Positions 15,261-24,735 of a stretch of DNA of 27,474 nt are shown here, piece by piece; within the stretch, counting starts at the first letter, position 1, and each line of letters opens with the position of its first letter. The notes below the pieces were generated by a model that saw nothing but the letters and a program-made list of their open reading frames with translations, was not told the DNA's origin and did no database searches. Origin of the DNA: AC-32 sp045806105 (GTDB lineage: Bacteria > Actinomycetota > Thermoleophilia > Gaiellales > Gaiellaceae). The translations under genes and the position numbers were made by a program. The stretch is taken from contig JBJMJY010000027.1 in the NCBI GenBank assembly GCA_045806105.1, forward strand, positions 1-27,474, read 5' to 3'.

Positions 15261-15283
15261 CGCGCGGGGAAGGGTAGCGGCTT

Positions 15284-15658
15284 TCAGGCCGCGAGCTCGC
15301 GGATCGCCTCGATCAGCTGCGCTGCGATGCGGTCCTTGGTGACGTAGGCGGAAGCGCCCGCCTCACGCGCCCGCGCGACGTCCGTGCGGGCGTTCGAGCC
15401 GGTGAGCATCAGTACGCAGGCGCGGCGCTGCTTCTTCCGGATCCGCTTCGTGGCCTCCACCCCGTCGAGGCCCGGCATCGCGATGTCCATCAGGATCACG
15501 TCCGGCTCCAGCGCGAGCGCGAGCTCGACCGCCTCCTCGCCGTTACGCGCCCGGCCGACGACCTCGATCTCCGGCTCCGCGGCAAGGATCGCCTCCAACG
15601 CCTCCGCGAACAGGCGGTGGTCGTCGGCTATGAGAACAGTGATCTGCTTACTCGGCAT
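15284..15658 (-). CDS. Stand-alone receiver (REC-only) response regulator
   Basis: A 124-residue protein made only of a receiver domain: acidic pair D12-D13, phosphoacceptor D58 in LMDIAMPG, LTGSNA (Thr), and AYVTKD (Lys). The usual C-terminal helix-turn-helix of NarL relatives is missing; the protein stops after IEAIRELAA. It therefore cannot bind DNA itself and probably acts by protein contact or as a phosphate sink. It lies between a glycosyltransferase gene and secG on the same strand; no kinase is adjacent, the nearest being at 4014-5396. Confidence 0.9.
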   Translation of the reverse strand: MPSKQITVLIADDHRLFAEALEAILAAEPEIEVVGRARNGEEAVELALALEPDVILMDIAMPGLDGVEATKRIRKKQRRACVLMLTGSNARTDVARAREAGASAYVTKDRIAAQLIEAIRELAA

Positions 15659-15692
15659 CGGGTAGCGAACCGTGTGCTCTTTGAAACGGAAT

Positions 15693-16685
15693 TCAGCGCG
15701 ATTCGGACGCGGCGCGCTCGAGGACTTCCTCTACCCGGCGCGCCTGCTCGCGGACGTCGTGCCCCTCGGCAGCCGCCCGCGCGGCGGGATTCGGGCACGG
15801 GAGCGCGGCGGCGGAGCGCAGGGCATGCGCGAGCGCGTCGACGTCGAGCGGGTCGACCAGCATTCCCGCTTCGAGCGGCACGAACTCCGGAGGACCGCCG
15901 ATCCGCGTCGCCACAACCGACCTGCCGCAGGCCATCCCCTCCAGCACCGCCTGGCCGAAGGGCTCGATCAGGCTCGGTTGGCAGACGACGTGGGACTGCG
16001 TGATCCGCGCGGGGATCTCGTCGTGGCTCACCGCGCCGGCGAGCTCGACGTTGGGCCGGCCCTCGAGGCGCGGGCGCAGCGGGCCGTCGCCGAGAAACGT
16101 GAGCGTCCCCTCCCCCAGCCGCTCGAACGCGTCGGCGAGCCGCACAACGTTCTTCCGCTCCGTCAGCGCGCCGATGCAGAGAAAGCCCGGGCCGCCCTCC
16201 GGTGCCGGCTCGACGGCGAACCGCTCGAGGTCGACGCCGGAGTCGATCACCTCGGTCTTGCCCGCAGCCTCGGGAACCTTGGTCTCGAGCTCGCGGCGCA
16301 GGTAGTCCGAGACGGCGATCACGGCGGCCGCGCGGCGGATCGTGCGCCGCGTCAGCCCGGCGATGCCCGGAACCGCGCCCACGTTGCGCACGTCGCGTCC
16401 GTGCGCGGTCACGACCAGCGGCGCACCCGGCACGAGCGTGCCGATCAGGCCCGTCGGCACGAGGAAGTGCGCGTAGACGACGTCCGGCCGGAAGCGCCGG
16501 GCCGCCCGGAGCGTGCTCACCGCGAGCGTCGCGTAGCGCCGCTTCCCGCCGCCGCGGGAGTCGAGCACTGCCCGTTCCACCTCGTGCCCGCGCTCCGCGA
16601 GCGCGCGCTCGACCTGCGCGACGAAGACACCCAGGTCGGGCGCCTCCGGCCCCGGGTACATCTGCGAGACGAGCAGGATCCGCAC
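15693..16685 (-). CDS. Glycosyltransferase family 4 (GT-B fold)
   Basis: A 330-residue retaining GT4-type enzyme, which adds sugars from nucleotide-sugar donors to lipids or glycans at the cytoplasmic side. The N-terminal Rossmann half starts RILLVSQMYPGPEAPDLGVF, with DVVYAHFLVPTG and VVTAHGRDV. The C-terminal half contains LCIGALTERKN and the donor-binding EX7E motif EPFGQAVLEGMACG. The GTG start at 16685 is 40 bases from the divergent sigma factor gene. The acceptor is not predictable. The receiver, secG and lipoprotein genes follow on the same strand with gaps under 40 bases. Confidence 0.9.
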   Translation of the reverse strand: MRILLVSQMYPGPEAPDLGVFVAQVERALAERGHEVERAVLDSRGGGKRRYATLAVSTLRAARRFRPDVVYAHFLVPTGLIGTLVPGAPLVVTAHGRDVRNVGAVPGIAGLTRRTIRRAAAVIAVSDYLRRELETKVPEAAGKTEVIDSGVDLERFAVEPAPEGGPGFLCIGALTERKNVVRLADAFERLGEGTLTFLGDGPLRPRLEGRPNVELAGAVSHDEIPARITQSHVVCQPSLIEPFGQAVLEGMACGRSVVATRIGGPPEFVPLEAGMLVDPLDVDALAHALRSAAALPCPNPAARAAAEGHDVREQARRVEEVLERAASESR

Positions 16686-16725
16686 GGCCGCTCAGCTTGA
16701 CGGTTTCCGTGCGATAAAGAAACGC

Positions 16726-17241
16726 ATGAGCCGGCGCATCGTCTCCTCAGTGAGCCGAGATGAAGGCGTCCCGCTGGACAAGATCGAGGCCCTCTACCGG
16801 GCGCGGCTCGGCGCGTTCAGGCGCGTTGCGCGCGGCATCGTCGGGGATGACGACGCGGCCCGCGATGCTGTGCAAGAGGCGTTCGCAAGCGCAGTCCGCC
16901 ACCGCAAGACCTTTCGAGGAGACGGGTCGCTCGAAGGGTGGGTCTGGCGGATGGTCGTGAACGCAGCGCGCATGTCGCGGCGGGCGGAGCCCGGCCGCTC
17001 CGGGGCGCCGGGCGTCGAAGAGCCCGCCGCCAACGGACACGCGCAGCCCGACCCGCGGGTTCGAGCGGCCGTCGCCGCCCTGCCCGAGCGCCAGCGGCTC
17101 GTCCTCTTCCTGCGCTATTTCGCAGACCTCGACTACGCGACGATCGCCGAGTCGCTGGAGATCAGCCCCGGCACGGTCGCCGCCACGCTCAGCAATGCGA
17201 GGAGCTCGCTGAGGGGCGCGCTCGAGGAGGTGCCTCGATGA
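16726..17241 (+). CDS. ECF-type RNA polymerase sigma factor
   Basis: A 171-residue sigma-70 family protein with only regions 2 and 4, the hallmark of extracytoplasmic-function sigmas. Region 2 includes YRARLGAFRRVARGIVGDDDAARDAVQEAF and GSLEGWVWRMVVNAARM (core binding and -10 recognition, read in parts). Region 4 includes ALPERQRLVLFLRYFADLDYATIAESL and the helix-turn-helix ISPGTVAATLSNARSSLRG. Start ATG at 16726; GTG at 16753 is possible. Its stop overlaps the ATG of the membrane partner (ATGA), indicating coupled expression of sigma factor and regulator. The promoter it recognises was not identified. Confidence 0.92.
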   Translation: MSRRIVSSVSRDEGVPLDKIEALYRARLGAFRRVARGIVGDDDAARDAVQEAFASAVRHRKTFRGDGSLEGWVWRMVVNAARMSRRAEPGRSGAPGVEEPAANGHAQPDPRVRAAVAALPERQRLVLFLRYFADLDYATIAESLEISPGTVAATLSNARSSLRGALEEVPR

Positions 17242-19024
17242 CGGAGAGCGACCTGGCCGTCCAGGAGGTGCTCGGCAGCCTCGTGCCGGCTCGGACCGAG
17301 GCCGCCGAGTGGGACGACGTCCTGCGGCGCGCAGGAGCCGGGCGCAAGCGCGGCGCGCGGCGGCCCCTCGTGCTCGCGCTCGCCGTCCTCGCGCTCACCG
17401 GGCTTGCCGTGAGCCCCGTCGGGACGGCGATCGCCGATGGTGTGGACGGCTTCGCGGCCTGGATCAGCGGCGAGCCGGGAACGCCGGCGAGCTCCGCCGA
17501 GCAGCAGGCCTTCGAGCAGGCGAACGAGCGTACGTGGGTGAAGTTCGCGCCCGGCACGAAGCTGCGCCGACTGCTCGAGACCGAGGTGTCGGGCACCGCG
17601 TTCACTCTCTACGGCTTCCGCAGTGGGGACGACCTCTGCCTCCGCCTGGTAGCGCGCGGTGCCGCCTCTGCCACGTCGACGCACTGCGCGCCGTTGCACG
17701 CGCTGCAGACGGCGCGGGCGCCCGTCGTCGTCGTCGCGACGGACGAGGGGATCGGGCCGATGCACGTCCGCCCGAACGCCGACGGGTTCGTGCCCGACGC
17801 CTACAGCGCGAGCTTCGGAATCGCCTCCGACGGCGTCTCCCAGGTGCTCCTGCGTGGCGACGACGGGACGCACGAGGCGCTCCTGGGCGGCAACGGGTTC
17901 CTTTACGTCGACGACCACCCGAAGGCCGGAACCCGGGTGCGGAGCGCCGAGGCGGTGGCCGCGAACGGCTCGCGGGCGGCGCTCGGCCTGCAGTCGGCGC
18001 CGTACGGCGAGTTCGACCTGCCGGCTCCGCCGACGGGTCGGCCGCAGGGGCCGACGCACCTGGATCGGAAGGCGGACGGCGGCTCGATCGGCTGGATCGA
18101 GCGACGCGAGCCTCGGGGCGAGCCGCTCCCGCCCGCGCACCTGAAGTCGTTGCTGCCGCTGGCTCACTCGACGAAGGGCGGTCACATCGCGTTCGCACGC
18201 GTGCTCGAGCCGGACCCTGCCGATTACGTTCGAGTGGCGGTCGTGGTCATCCGGGGCGAGTCGGCGTCCCCATCGCTCGTCTGCACGATGACCATCGACC
18301 GGACCGGCGGTGGCGGCGGCTGCAGCCAGCCTCCGCGGCTCTTCCCGCGGTGGCCGTTCACGCTCTCGGTGTCGAACAGCGGCTCCGCGCAGTACTCGCT
18401 CCTGTCCGGCCTCGCGAGCGACGACGTCGCGCGTCTCGCACTCTTCGGCGTCGACCGCGCGCCGCTCGAGGTTCCGCTGCGCGACAACGTCTGGCTCGTA
18501 CGGGTCGGACGCAGCGACTTCCCGATCCGACTCGTCGCCTACGACGGCGACGGGCGTGTGATCGGCGTCCACGTCGAGCAGAGCGACGGTATGACCTCAC
18601 CTGCGCCCCGCGCGGCGCAGACGAGTGTCCGCACGCTCGCGCGCGTGGCCGGCGAGAACGGCCAGACCGCGACCCTGCGGGCCGGGCGCCCGGTCGGCGG
18701 CTACCGCTGCTGGAACATCGAGGTCAGCAACCGCGGCGGAGGCGGCGGCTGCACGCGGTGGCCGCAGACGGGGCGGCCGCTACTGACCGTGGAAGGCGCG
18801 TCGACCCACGGCGACTTCTTCCTGACGGGCGCGCTGACGCCGTCGGTCGCCTCGCTCTCGCTGACCTTCGCACCCGGCGAGACGGTGACGGTCGAGCCGA
18901 TCAGCGGCTTCCTGGTCTACGCCGTCCCCCACCGCTTCGTCGGAGGCGACGGCGTGTTCGTCACCCTTCGTGCCTACGACGGACGCGGAAACCTGCTGGG
19001 CACGCGCGGTCTGACCGTCAGCCG

Positions 19025-19028
<4 letters not shown>
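17238..19028 (+). CDS. Putative membrane-anchored anti-sigma partner with three extracytoplasmic modules
   Basis: A 596-residue protein coupled to the ECF sigma gene by an ATGA overlap. Residues 1-42 are cytoplasmic and charged, 43-62 form one membrane helix (PLVLALAVLALTGLAVSPVG), and the remainder is outside. The outer part appears to hold three related modules, each with a Cys pair: CLRLVARG...THC, CTMTIDRTGGGGGC and CWNIEVSNRGGGGGC, followed by similar strands (for example RLVAYDGDGRVIGV and TLRAYDGRGNLLGT). No classical zinc-finger anti-sigma domain is seen; the cytoplasmic part is unusually short. Function as anti-sigma is inferred from position. The 3' end overlaps the opposite mutase gene by four bases. 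Confidence 0.75.
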
Positions 19029-20602
<1,574 letters not shown>

Positions 20603-20621
20603 GGTCGAATCGTACGCCGCG

Positions 20622-21533
20622 CTAAACCGGCCCCTGCATGACGACCGTGCTGTACTCGGGCGCGGGGACGAAACCGAGCTTCTCGTTCAGGCGCCGCATC
20701 GGCTCGTTCCGCTCCTCGCTCTCGGTGAGCATGCGCCGGAAGCCCGCGCGCTTGGCGGCCGCGATCTCGGCGCGTTTGAGCGCCGTCGCGACGCCGCGAC
20801 GGCGCCAGTCCCGCCGTGTGGCCGTCAGCCCGTGGAAGATGTCCTCCGCGTACACCTGCAGCCCGGCGTAGCCGACGACCTCGTCCCCCGCGAGCGCGAG
20901 GAAGCACAGCTCCGGCCGCCGGACCGGCTTGTCGATCTCCTGGGCGCGCCACTCCTCGAAGGTCTGCACGCCCGAAGAGCCGGGGATGTCCTCGTCGGCC
21001 TGGACGGCAACCGCGTACATCTCCTCGAGCCGGTCGGGCTCTTCAACGCGCGTGACGATCCGAACACCGGACGGTGGCTCGACGGCCGGCGCGTCGATCG
21101 AGTCGAGGTCGAGGACGAGCGCCTGCTCGCCGCCCGCGCGGACGAAGCCGCGGTGCTCCAGGAACGCGCGCGACTCGACGTCGCTCTCCTTCACCTCTCC
21201 CTGGATCTCGTCCTTGCCGAAGCCGCGGGCCCGCGCCGAGAGCTCCGCGAGCATGGCCGAGCCGATCCCCAGCCTTCGCCGATCCGGAATGACCGCGATG
21301 TCGCCGACGGCGTGAAGCGTCCACGGCTCGACGAACCCGCACGCGACGGGCTTGCCGTCCAGCCGCGCGACGAGGTAGACGAGCTCGCGCCTCGACTCGA
21401 GGTTGAAGCGGAGAATCTCGACCGTCGGGTGCGCTTCGGGTGTGACGAGGCTCCTGACGTGGATCATCCCCTCGAGATCCGCGTCGGTCTCCACGGGCTC
21501 GATCACGAGCTGCGACAGCTCGGAAGCGTGCAT
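20622..21533 (-). CDS. Tandem GNAT acetyltransferase
   Basis: A 303-residue protein with two GNAT folds. The first acetyl-CoA motif is DIAVIPDRRRLGIGSAM (about residues 78-94); the second is TATRRDWRRRGVATALKRAEI (about 238-258), followed by NEPMRRLNEKLGF, the usual end of GNAT domains. Acetyl-CoA-dependent transfer to an amine is expected; two-domain relatives include antibiotic-acetylating and mycothiol-synthase enzymes, but the acceptor cannot be assigned. The ATG at 21533 is preceded by AGGAGG seven bases upstream. A short open frame with its own strong ribosome-binding site lies just upstream. It starts 19 bases upstream of the mutase gene on the other side of its stop and may share a transcript with it. 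Confidence 0.88.
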   Translation of the reverse strand: MHASELSQLVIEPVETDADLEGMIHVRSLVTPEAHPTVEILRFNLESRRELVYLVARLDGKPVACGFVEPWTLHAVGDIAVIPDRRRLGIGSAMLAELSARARGFGKDEIQGEVKESDVESRAFLEHRGFVRAGGEQALVLDLDSIDAPAVEPPSGVRIVTRVEEPDRLEEMYAVAVQADEDIPGSSGVQTFEEWRAQEIDKPVRRPELCFLALAGDEVVGYAGLQVYAEDIFHGLTATRRDWRRRGVATALKRAEIAAAKRAGFRRMLTESEERNEPMRRLNEKLGFVPAPEYSTVVMQGPV

Positions 21534-21559
21534 GTGATGTCCTCCTGCCTAGGTGGGTG

Positions 21560-21586
21560 TTACGACGACGTGCGGTTGTCGGACAT
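21560..21586 (-). CDS. Putative eight-residue leader peptide upstream of the GNAT gene
   Basis: On the minus strand ATG at 21586 opens MSDNRTSS and stops at TAA (21562-21560), 26 bases before the GNAT start. It is preceded, with eight bases spacing, by AGGAGGTG, a perfect match to the 16S anti-Shine-Dalgarno. The ribosome-binding segment GGTGGTGTGT can pair with ACACCCACC (around 21560-21552), located between the leader stop and the GNAT start, with one bulged base. That arrangement is typical of translation- or transcription-attenuation leaders, but no expression evidence is available here. Confidence 0.45.
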   Translation of the reverse strand: MSDNRTSS

Positions 21587-21680
21587 ACACACCACCTCCT
21601 GTCGCGCGCCCGAGCGCGCAAGCGGAGACTGCGCACATCCTAAGGTGTCGCTTCACGACCATCCAGGTCAGGAGGCTGAG

Positions 21681-22244
21681 ATGAGCCAGAGGAACGGCGT
21701 CTACACGGGAACGGTCGTCAAGGCGCGGGACTCCAGGGGGCTCGGCCGGCTGCAGGTCTCGGTTCCGGCCTTCGGCGAGGACGTGTGGGCACGGCGCGCG
21801 ACGCTCGCGGCCGGCGATCGCCGCGGGAGCTGGTTCCAGCCCGACCCGGGCGACGAAGTACTCGTCGCCTTCGAGGGCGGCGATGCGCGGCGGCCGATCG
21901 TCGTCGGCGCCCTCTGGAGCCAGTCGCAACGCCCGCCCGAGAACAACCCCGACCGGACGCTCCTCCGGACGAAGCACGGGGCGACGATCGTCCTCGACGA
22001 CGGCACCGGCGCGGTCGCGGTCTCCGACGCGAACGGCAACTCCGTCGAGCTGACCCCGGCGGGCATCACCATCACCTGCGCCGCGAGGGTGACGGTCTCG
22101 GCGAGCCAGGTCGATGTGAACGCGGGGGTGCTCGAGGTGAACGCGGGCATGTCGACCTTCAGCGGCGTCGTCAAGTGCGACTCGCTGATCACCAACAGCG
22201 TCGTCTCGTCGAGCTACACGCCGGGCGCGGGGAACATCTGGTGA
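21681..22244 (+). CDS. Contractile-tail spike protein, gpV/VgrG-like (orphan)
   Basis: A 187-residue protein resembling baseplate protein V/VgrG-type spikes of phages and extracellular contractile injection systems. The N-terminal OB fold shows YTGTVVKARDSRGLGRLQV, VPAFGEDVWARRAT and PDPGDEVLVAFEGGDARRPI followed by VVGALW. The C-terminal half has the beta-helix repeat style (VELTPAGITITCAARVTVS, VDVNAGVLEVNAG) and the typical ending SYTPGAGNIW. ATG at 21681 follows a good AGGAGG. No sheath, tube, baseplate or ATPase genes are in the window. The stop overlaps the GTG of the MoaD-MoaE gene (GTGA). A GCGCGC/GCGCGC hairpin lies in its leader at 21604-21619. Confidence 0.8.
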   Translation: MSQRNGVYTGTVVKARDSRGLGRLQVSVPAFGEDVWARRATLAAGDRRGSWFQPDPGDEVLVAFEGGDARRPIVVGALWSQSQRPPENNPDRTLLRTKHGATIVLDDGTGAVAVSDANGNSVELTPAGITITCAARVTVSASQVDVNAGVLEVNAGMSTFSGVVKCDSLITNSVVSSSYTPGAGNIW

Positions 22245-22870
22245 CGGTCGTCGTCCGCCTGTTCGCCGGCCTGCGCGAGCAAGCCGGCTGGTCGCAGCGA
22301 GAGCTCGTCGCCGCCACGGTCGCGGACGTGTGGCCGGCGCTCGGGCTCGGCGAGGAGCCCGCGGGCCTGCTCTACGCCGTCAACCGCGAGTACGCGGAGC
22401 CAGGGCGCGAGCTCCGCGACGGCGACGAGGTCGCGGTGATCCCGCCCGTCTCGGGCGGCGCGTTCCGCGTGACCGAGGAGCCGCTCTCGCTGGAGGCCGT
22501 CGCCGCGGAGGTGGCCGACGAGCGCGCCGGTGGGCTCGCCACTTTCACCGGGACCGTGCGGCGGCAGTCACGCGGGCGCGAGGTCACGCGGCTCGAGTAC
22601 GAGGCGTACGCCGAGATGGCCGAGGACGTGATGGCGAAGATCGCCCGCGACCTCGACGAGAGCTACGACCTCTGCGCGATCGCGATCCACCACCGCGTCG
22701 GCACGCTCGGGATCGGGGAGGCGAGCGTCGTGATCGCGGTCTCGGCCCCCCACCGCCAAGACGCGCTCGCGGCATGCAGGGACGCCATCGACCGCCTCAA
22801 GGAGACCGTGCCGCTCTGGAAGAAGGAGGTCTATGAGGGCGGCGAGGAGTGGATCGGCCGCGGATCGTGA
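22241..22870 (+). CDS. moaDE: MoaD-MoaE fusion: molybdopterin synthase
   Basis: A 209-residue fusion of both molybdopterin synthase subunits, which insert dithiolene sulfur into precursor Z to make molybdopterin. Residues 1-73 are MoaD (ubiquitin-like, starting VVVRLFAGLREQAG) ending at the sulfur-carrier diglycine G72-G73 in PPVSGGAF. Residues about 75-209 are MoaE, with GGLATFTGTVRRQSRG, YEAYAEMAEDVM, IAIHHRVGTLGIGE and the catalytic lysines in VPLWKKEVYEGG (K194, K195). As in the known MoaX fusion of mycobacteria, cleavage after the diglycine would be needed for sulfur transfer. GTG at 22241 overlaps the spike gene stop. A strong hairpin follows. Confidence 0.93.
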   Translation: MTVVVRLFAGLREQAGWSQRELVAATVADVWPALGLGEEPAGLLYAVNREYAEPGRELRDGDEVAVIPPVSGGAFRVTEEPLSLEAVAAEVADERAGGLATFTGTVRRQSRGREVTRLEYEAYAEMAEDVMAKIARDLDESYDLCAIAIHHRVGTLGIGEASVVIAVSAPHRQDALAACRDAIDRLKETVPLWKKEVYEGGEEWIGRGS

Positions 22871-22872
22871 TG

Positions 22873-22911
22873 CGGTAGCCGGGAGCGTTGCGGTCGCGCT
22901 CCCGGCTACCG
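22873..22911. terminator. Bidirectional hairpin terminator between convergent genes
   Basis: A perfect 15-bp inverted repeat, CGGTAGCCGGGAGCG with CGCTCCCGGCTACCG, with a nine-base loop lies two bases after the MoaD-MoaE stop and nine bases from the stop of the opposing cupredoxin-like gene. It serves both strands; T tracts are weak. Confidence 0.75.
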
Positions 22912-22919
22912 GTCTACTC

Positions 22920-23294
22920 CTATGCCACCACGAGCGTGCCCCGCAGGGCGCGGGTCGTGCCACACCTGTACCGATAGATCCCTCGCTGGAGCCGGAGCGT
23001 CCAGCGAACTGTGCCGACGTATTTTGCGCCGGTGGCCTTGGCGACTCCCGGACCCCGGAGCGCGAAGTAGCGCGTTTGCGAGGAGTCGCGAACGACGACG
23101 ACGAAGCGGCCGTGACGGATCTGTTGTGTGCTTCCGTCCGACCTCAAGACTCCGCACGGCCGGACCGTCGCTGCCAGCTTTGTCGTGGTCGCCGTATCTC
23201 CGAAGCCGCTGCCGAGCAAGACGGCGACCCCAAGCGGCAGCAGAAGGAGCGAGGGGCGCGCTCGGCGCCCCTCGCTCCGTCGTATGAACGTCAT
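22920..23294 (-). CDS. Secreted cupredoxin-like small protein
   Basis: A 124-residue exported protein. A basic n-region (RRSEGRRAR) and hydrophobic core (SLLLLPLGVAVLLGSG) form the signal peptide. The mature part has the strand order and ending of small cupredoxins (VGTVRWTLRLQRGIYRYRC...LRGTLVV), but the copper-ligand His-Cys-His-Met set is not complete: one late Cys in YRYRCG and no neighbouring His. It is thus likely a metal-free relative; a disulfide between C47 and the late Cys is possible. ATG at 23294 is 20 bases after the collagen-like gene. A terminator-like hairpin lies inside its first 50 bases, so a later start cannot be excluded. Confidence 0.6.
   Translation of the reverse strand: MTFIRRSEGRRARPSLLLLPLGVAVLLGSGFGDTATTTKLAATVRPCGVLRSDGSTQQIRHGRFVVVVRDSSQTRYFALRGPGVAKATGAKYVGTVRWTLRLQRGIYRYRCGTTRALRGTLVVA
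23246..23278 (-). terminator. 14-bp perfect hairpin inside the start of the cupredoxin-like gene
   Basis: GGAGCGAGGGGCGC (on the minus strand 23278-23265) pairs perfectly with GCGCCCCTCGCTCC (23259-23246) around a five-base loop. It lies 35 bases after the collagen-like gene stop and could terminate or attenuate that transcript, yet it also encodes the signal-peptide n-region of the next gene. Confidence 0.5.
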
Positions 23295-23313
23295 GCCTGA
23301 CCGGCCTCGTCGC

Positions 23314-23901
23314 CTACGGCGCCAGGCAGTAAGCGCGAACCGTGATCGTGCGGTCGACGGCGGCGTTGTTGCGAGCGAAGACGGACCAGCCATTTGTTCC
23401 GCTGCGCCTCGAGGCGACGACGGCCGTGTAGTCCGTGAAACCATCGTTACCACCGCTCAGGACCTTCTCACCGGCAAGACAGTTCACGGTAGCGCTCCCG
23501 CTCGCGCCCGGGGCAATCGGAGCGCTGGTCACGGAACGCTCAGTGATCGTGCCGAGCTCGCTCGACGTCACGTGCCCCGCAGCGATCGTCGGATTCGGGT
23601 AGTTCCCCGTCAGATCGCCGCCGGCTGGGCCGGTTGCCGGACCCTGCGGCCCGGTTGCTCCACGCGGACCCTGCGCCCCTTGGGTGCCCTGCGGGCCCTG
23701 AGGACCGCGGTTCCCCTTCAGCGCCTTGATCGTCTTCTTGTTGATCTTGGCCTTGATGACGGCACCGTTCTTCAGCTGCTTGGTACCGACGCTGTTCTTG
23801 GGCAGCGCGGTGGCAGCGTAGGTCGTGCCGCCGAGCGCGATGAACAGCGCGAGCAGCGCGATCGTGTTTCCGCGCAGGAAGCGCAGGAACCCTCTAGTCA
23901 T
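23314..23901 (-). CDS. Secreted collagen-like repeat protein
   Basis: A 195-residue exported protein. A hydrophobic leader (NTIALLALFIALGGTTYAA) is followed by ALPKNSVGTKQLKNGAV, a stretch I associate with Thermoleophilia surface proteins. Nine Gly-X-Y triplets (about residues 63-88, for example GPQGPQGTQGAQGPRG) form a short collagen-like stalk. The C-terminal domain (about 95-195) has two Cys, NCLAGEK and AYCLAP, and a beta-rich pattern. Likely a trimeric cell-surface protein. Start ATG at 23901 with GGGGACGG upstream; divergent from the M50 protease gene. Confidence 0.85.
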   Translation of the reverse strand: MTRGFLRFLRGNTIALLALFIALGGTTYAATALPKNSVGTKQLKNGAVIKAKINKKTIKALKGNRGPQGPQGTQGAQGPRGATGPQGPATGPAGGDLTGNYPNPTIAAGHVTSSELGTITERSVTSAPIAPGASGSATVNCLAGEKVLSGGNDGFTDYTAVVASRRSGTNGWSVFARNNAAVDRTITVRAYCLAP

Positions 23902-24015
23902 GTAACCCGTCCCCTTTCTCTCCGTGATGAAGCCCTGACGGGCCTCCGGGGGATTCTGTCCCCGCCACAGGACGGCATCTGGTCACGCCTTCTTCCGCCG
24001 CTATCCTCCGAGCAA

Positions 24016-24735
24016 GTGAGCCAGCTCACGCCCAGGCCTGAGCTCGAGCCCGATTTCCGCGACTACGAGCCGATCCACCCGGAACCGGGCTGGAAGAGCC
24101 TGCTCAAGAAGTTGTGGGCGCCGATCATCGCGGTGATCGGGATCGCCGTGAAGTTCGGCGCGTTCGCGTTCAAGTTCCTCGGCCTCTTCGTCTCGGTCGC
24201 CGCCTACGCGCTGATCTGGGGCTGGTCGTTCGGCGTCGGCTTCGTCGCGCTGATCCTCATCCACGAGCTCGGCCATTACGTCGAGGCGAAGCGGCAGCGG
24301 CTCGACGTCTCGATCCCCCGCTTCATCCCGTTCATCGGCGCCTACGTCGCGATCAAGAACTCGCCGCTGAACCCGACGCGCAACGCACTCCTCGCGCTGG
24401 CCGGGCCCTTCGCCGGCGGGCTGGCGGCGGCGTTCTGCTGGGGGCTCGGCTCGCTCGAGCAGTCGTCGCTCCTCCACGCGCTCGCCTACGCGGGCTTCTT
24501 CCTGAACCTCGTGAACCTGATCCCGATCGGAATCCTCGACGGAGGCGCGACGTGGCATGCGTACCGGCTCGCTAGGGCCGAGCCGATGGTGCCGCTCTCC
24601 GAAGGCGGCGCCGCGACGCTCCTTCCGGGCGCCGGCCGCGACCGCGCGACGCTGATCCTGGTGATGTACCTGGGGCTGGCGTTCCTGCTCGTCCTCGGCA
24701 TGTGGGGCACCCACGTGCCGCAGAGCAGGCTCTAG
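24016..24735 (+). CDS. M50-family (site-2-protease-like) membrane metalloprotease
   Basis: A 239-residue intramembrane zinc protease. The catalytic HELGH (H83, E84, H87) lies in a membrane helix (LILIHELGHYVEAK), and the third ligand motif is NLIPIGILDGG near residue 173. Four or more hydrophobic helices surround them. No PDZ domain is present. Substrate is unknown; relatives cleave membrane-bound regulators, and the sigma/anti-sigma pair at 16726-19028 is an imaginable but unproven target. Start GTG at 24016. The LOG-family gene starts directly after its stop, so the two are probably co-transcribed. Confidence 0.88.
   Translation: MSQLTPRPELEPDFRDYEPIHPEPGWKSLLKKLWAPIIAVIGIAVKFGAFAFKFLGLFVSVAAYALIWGWSFGVGFVALILIHELGHYVEAKRQRLDVSIPRFIPFIGAYVAIKNSPLNPTRNALLALAGPFAGGLAAAFCWGLGSLEQSSLLHALAYAGFFLNLVNLIPIGILDGGATWHAYRLARAEPMVPLSEGGAATLLPGAGRDRATLILVMYLGLAFLLVLGMWGTHVPQSRL

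Noticed and set aside
21604..21619. GCGCGC/GCGCGC hairpin as a terminator before the spike gene
   Set aside because: Only six bp of simple alternating GC with no T tract, and it lies in a divergent promoter region; kept only as a note.
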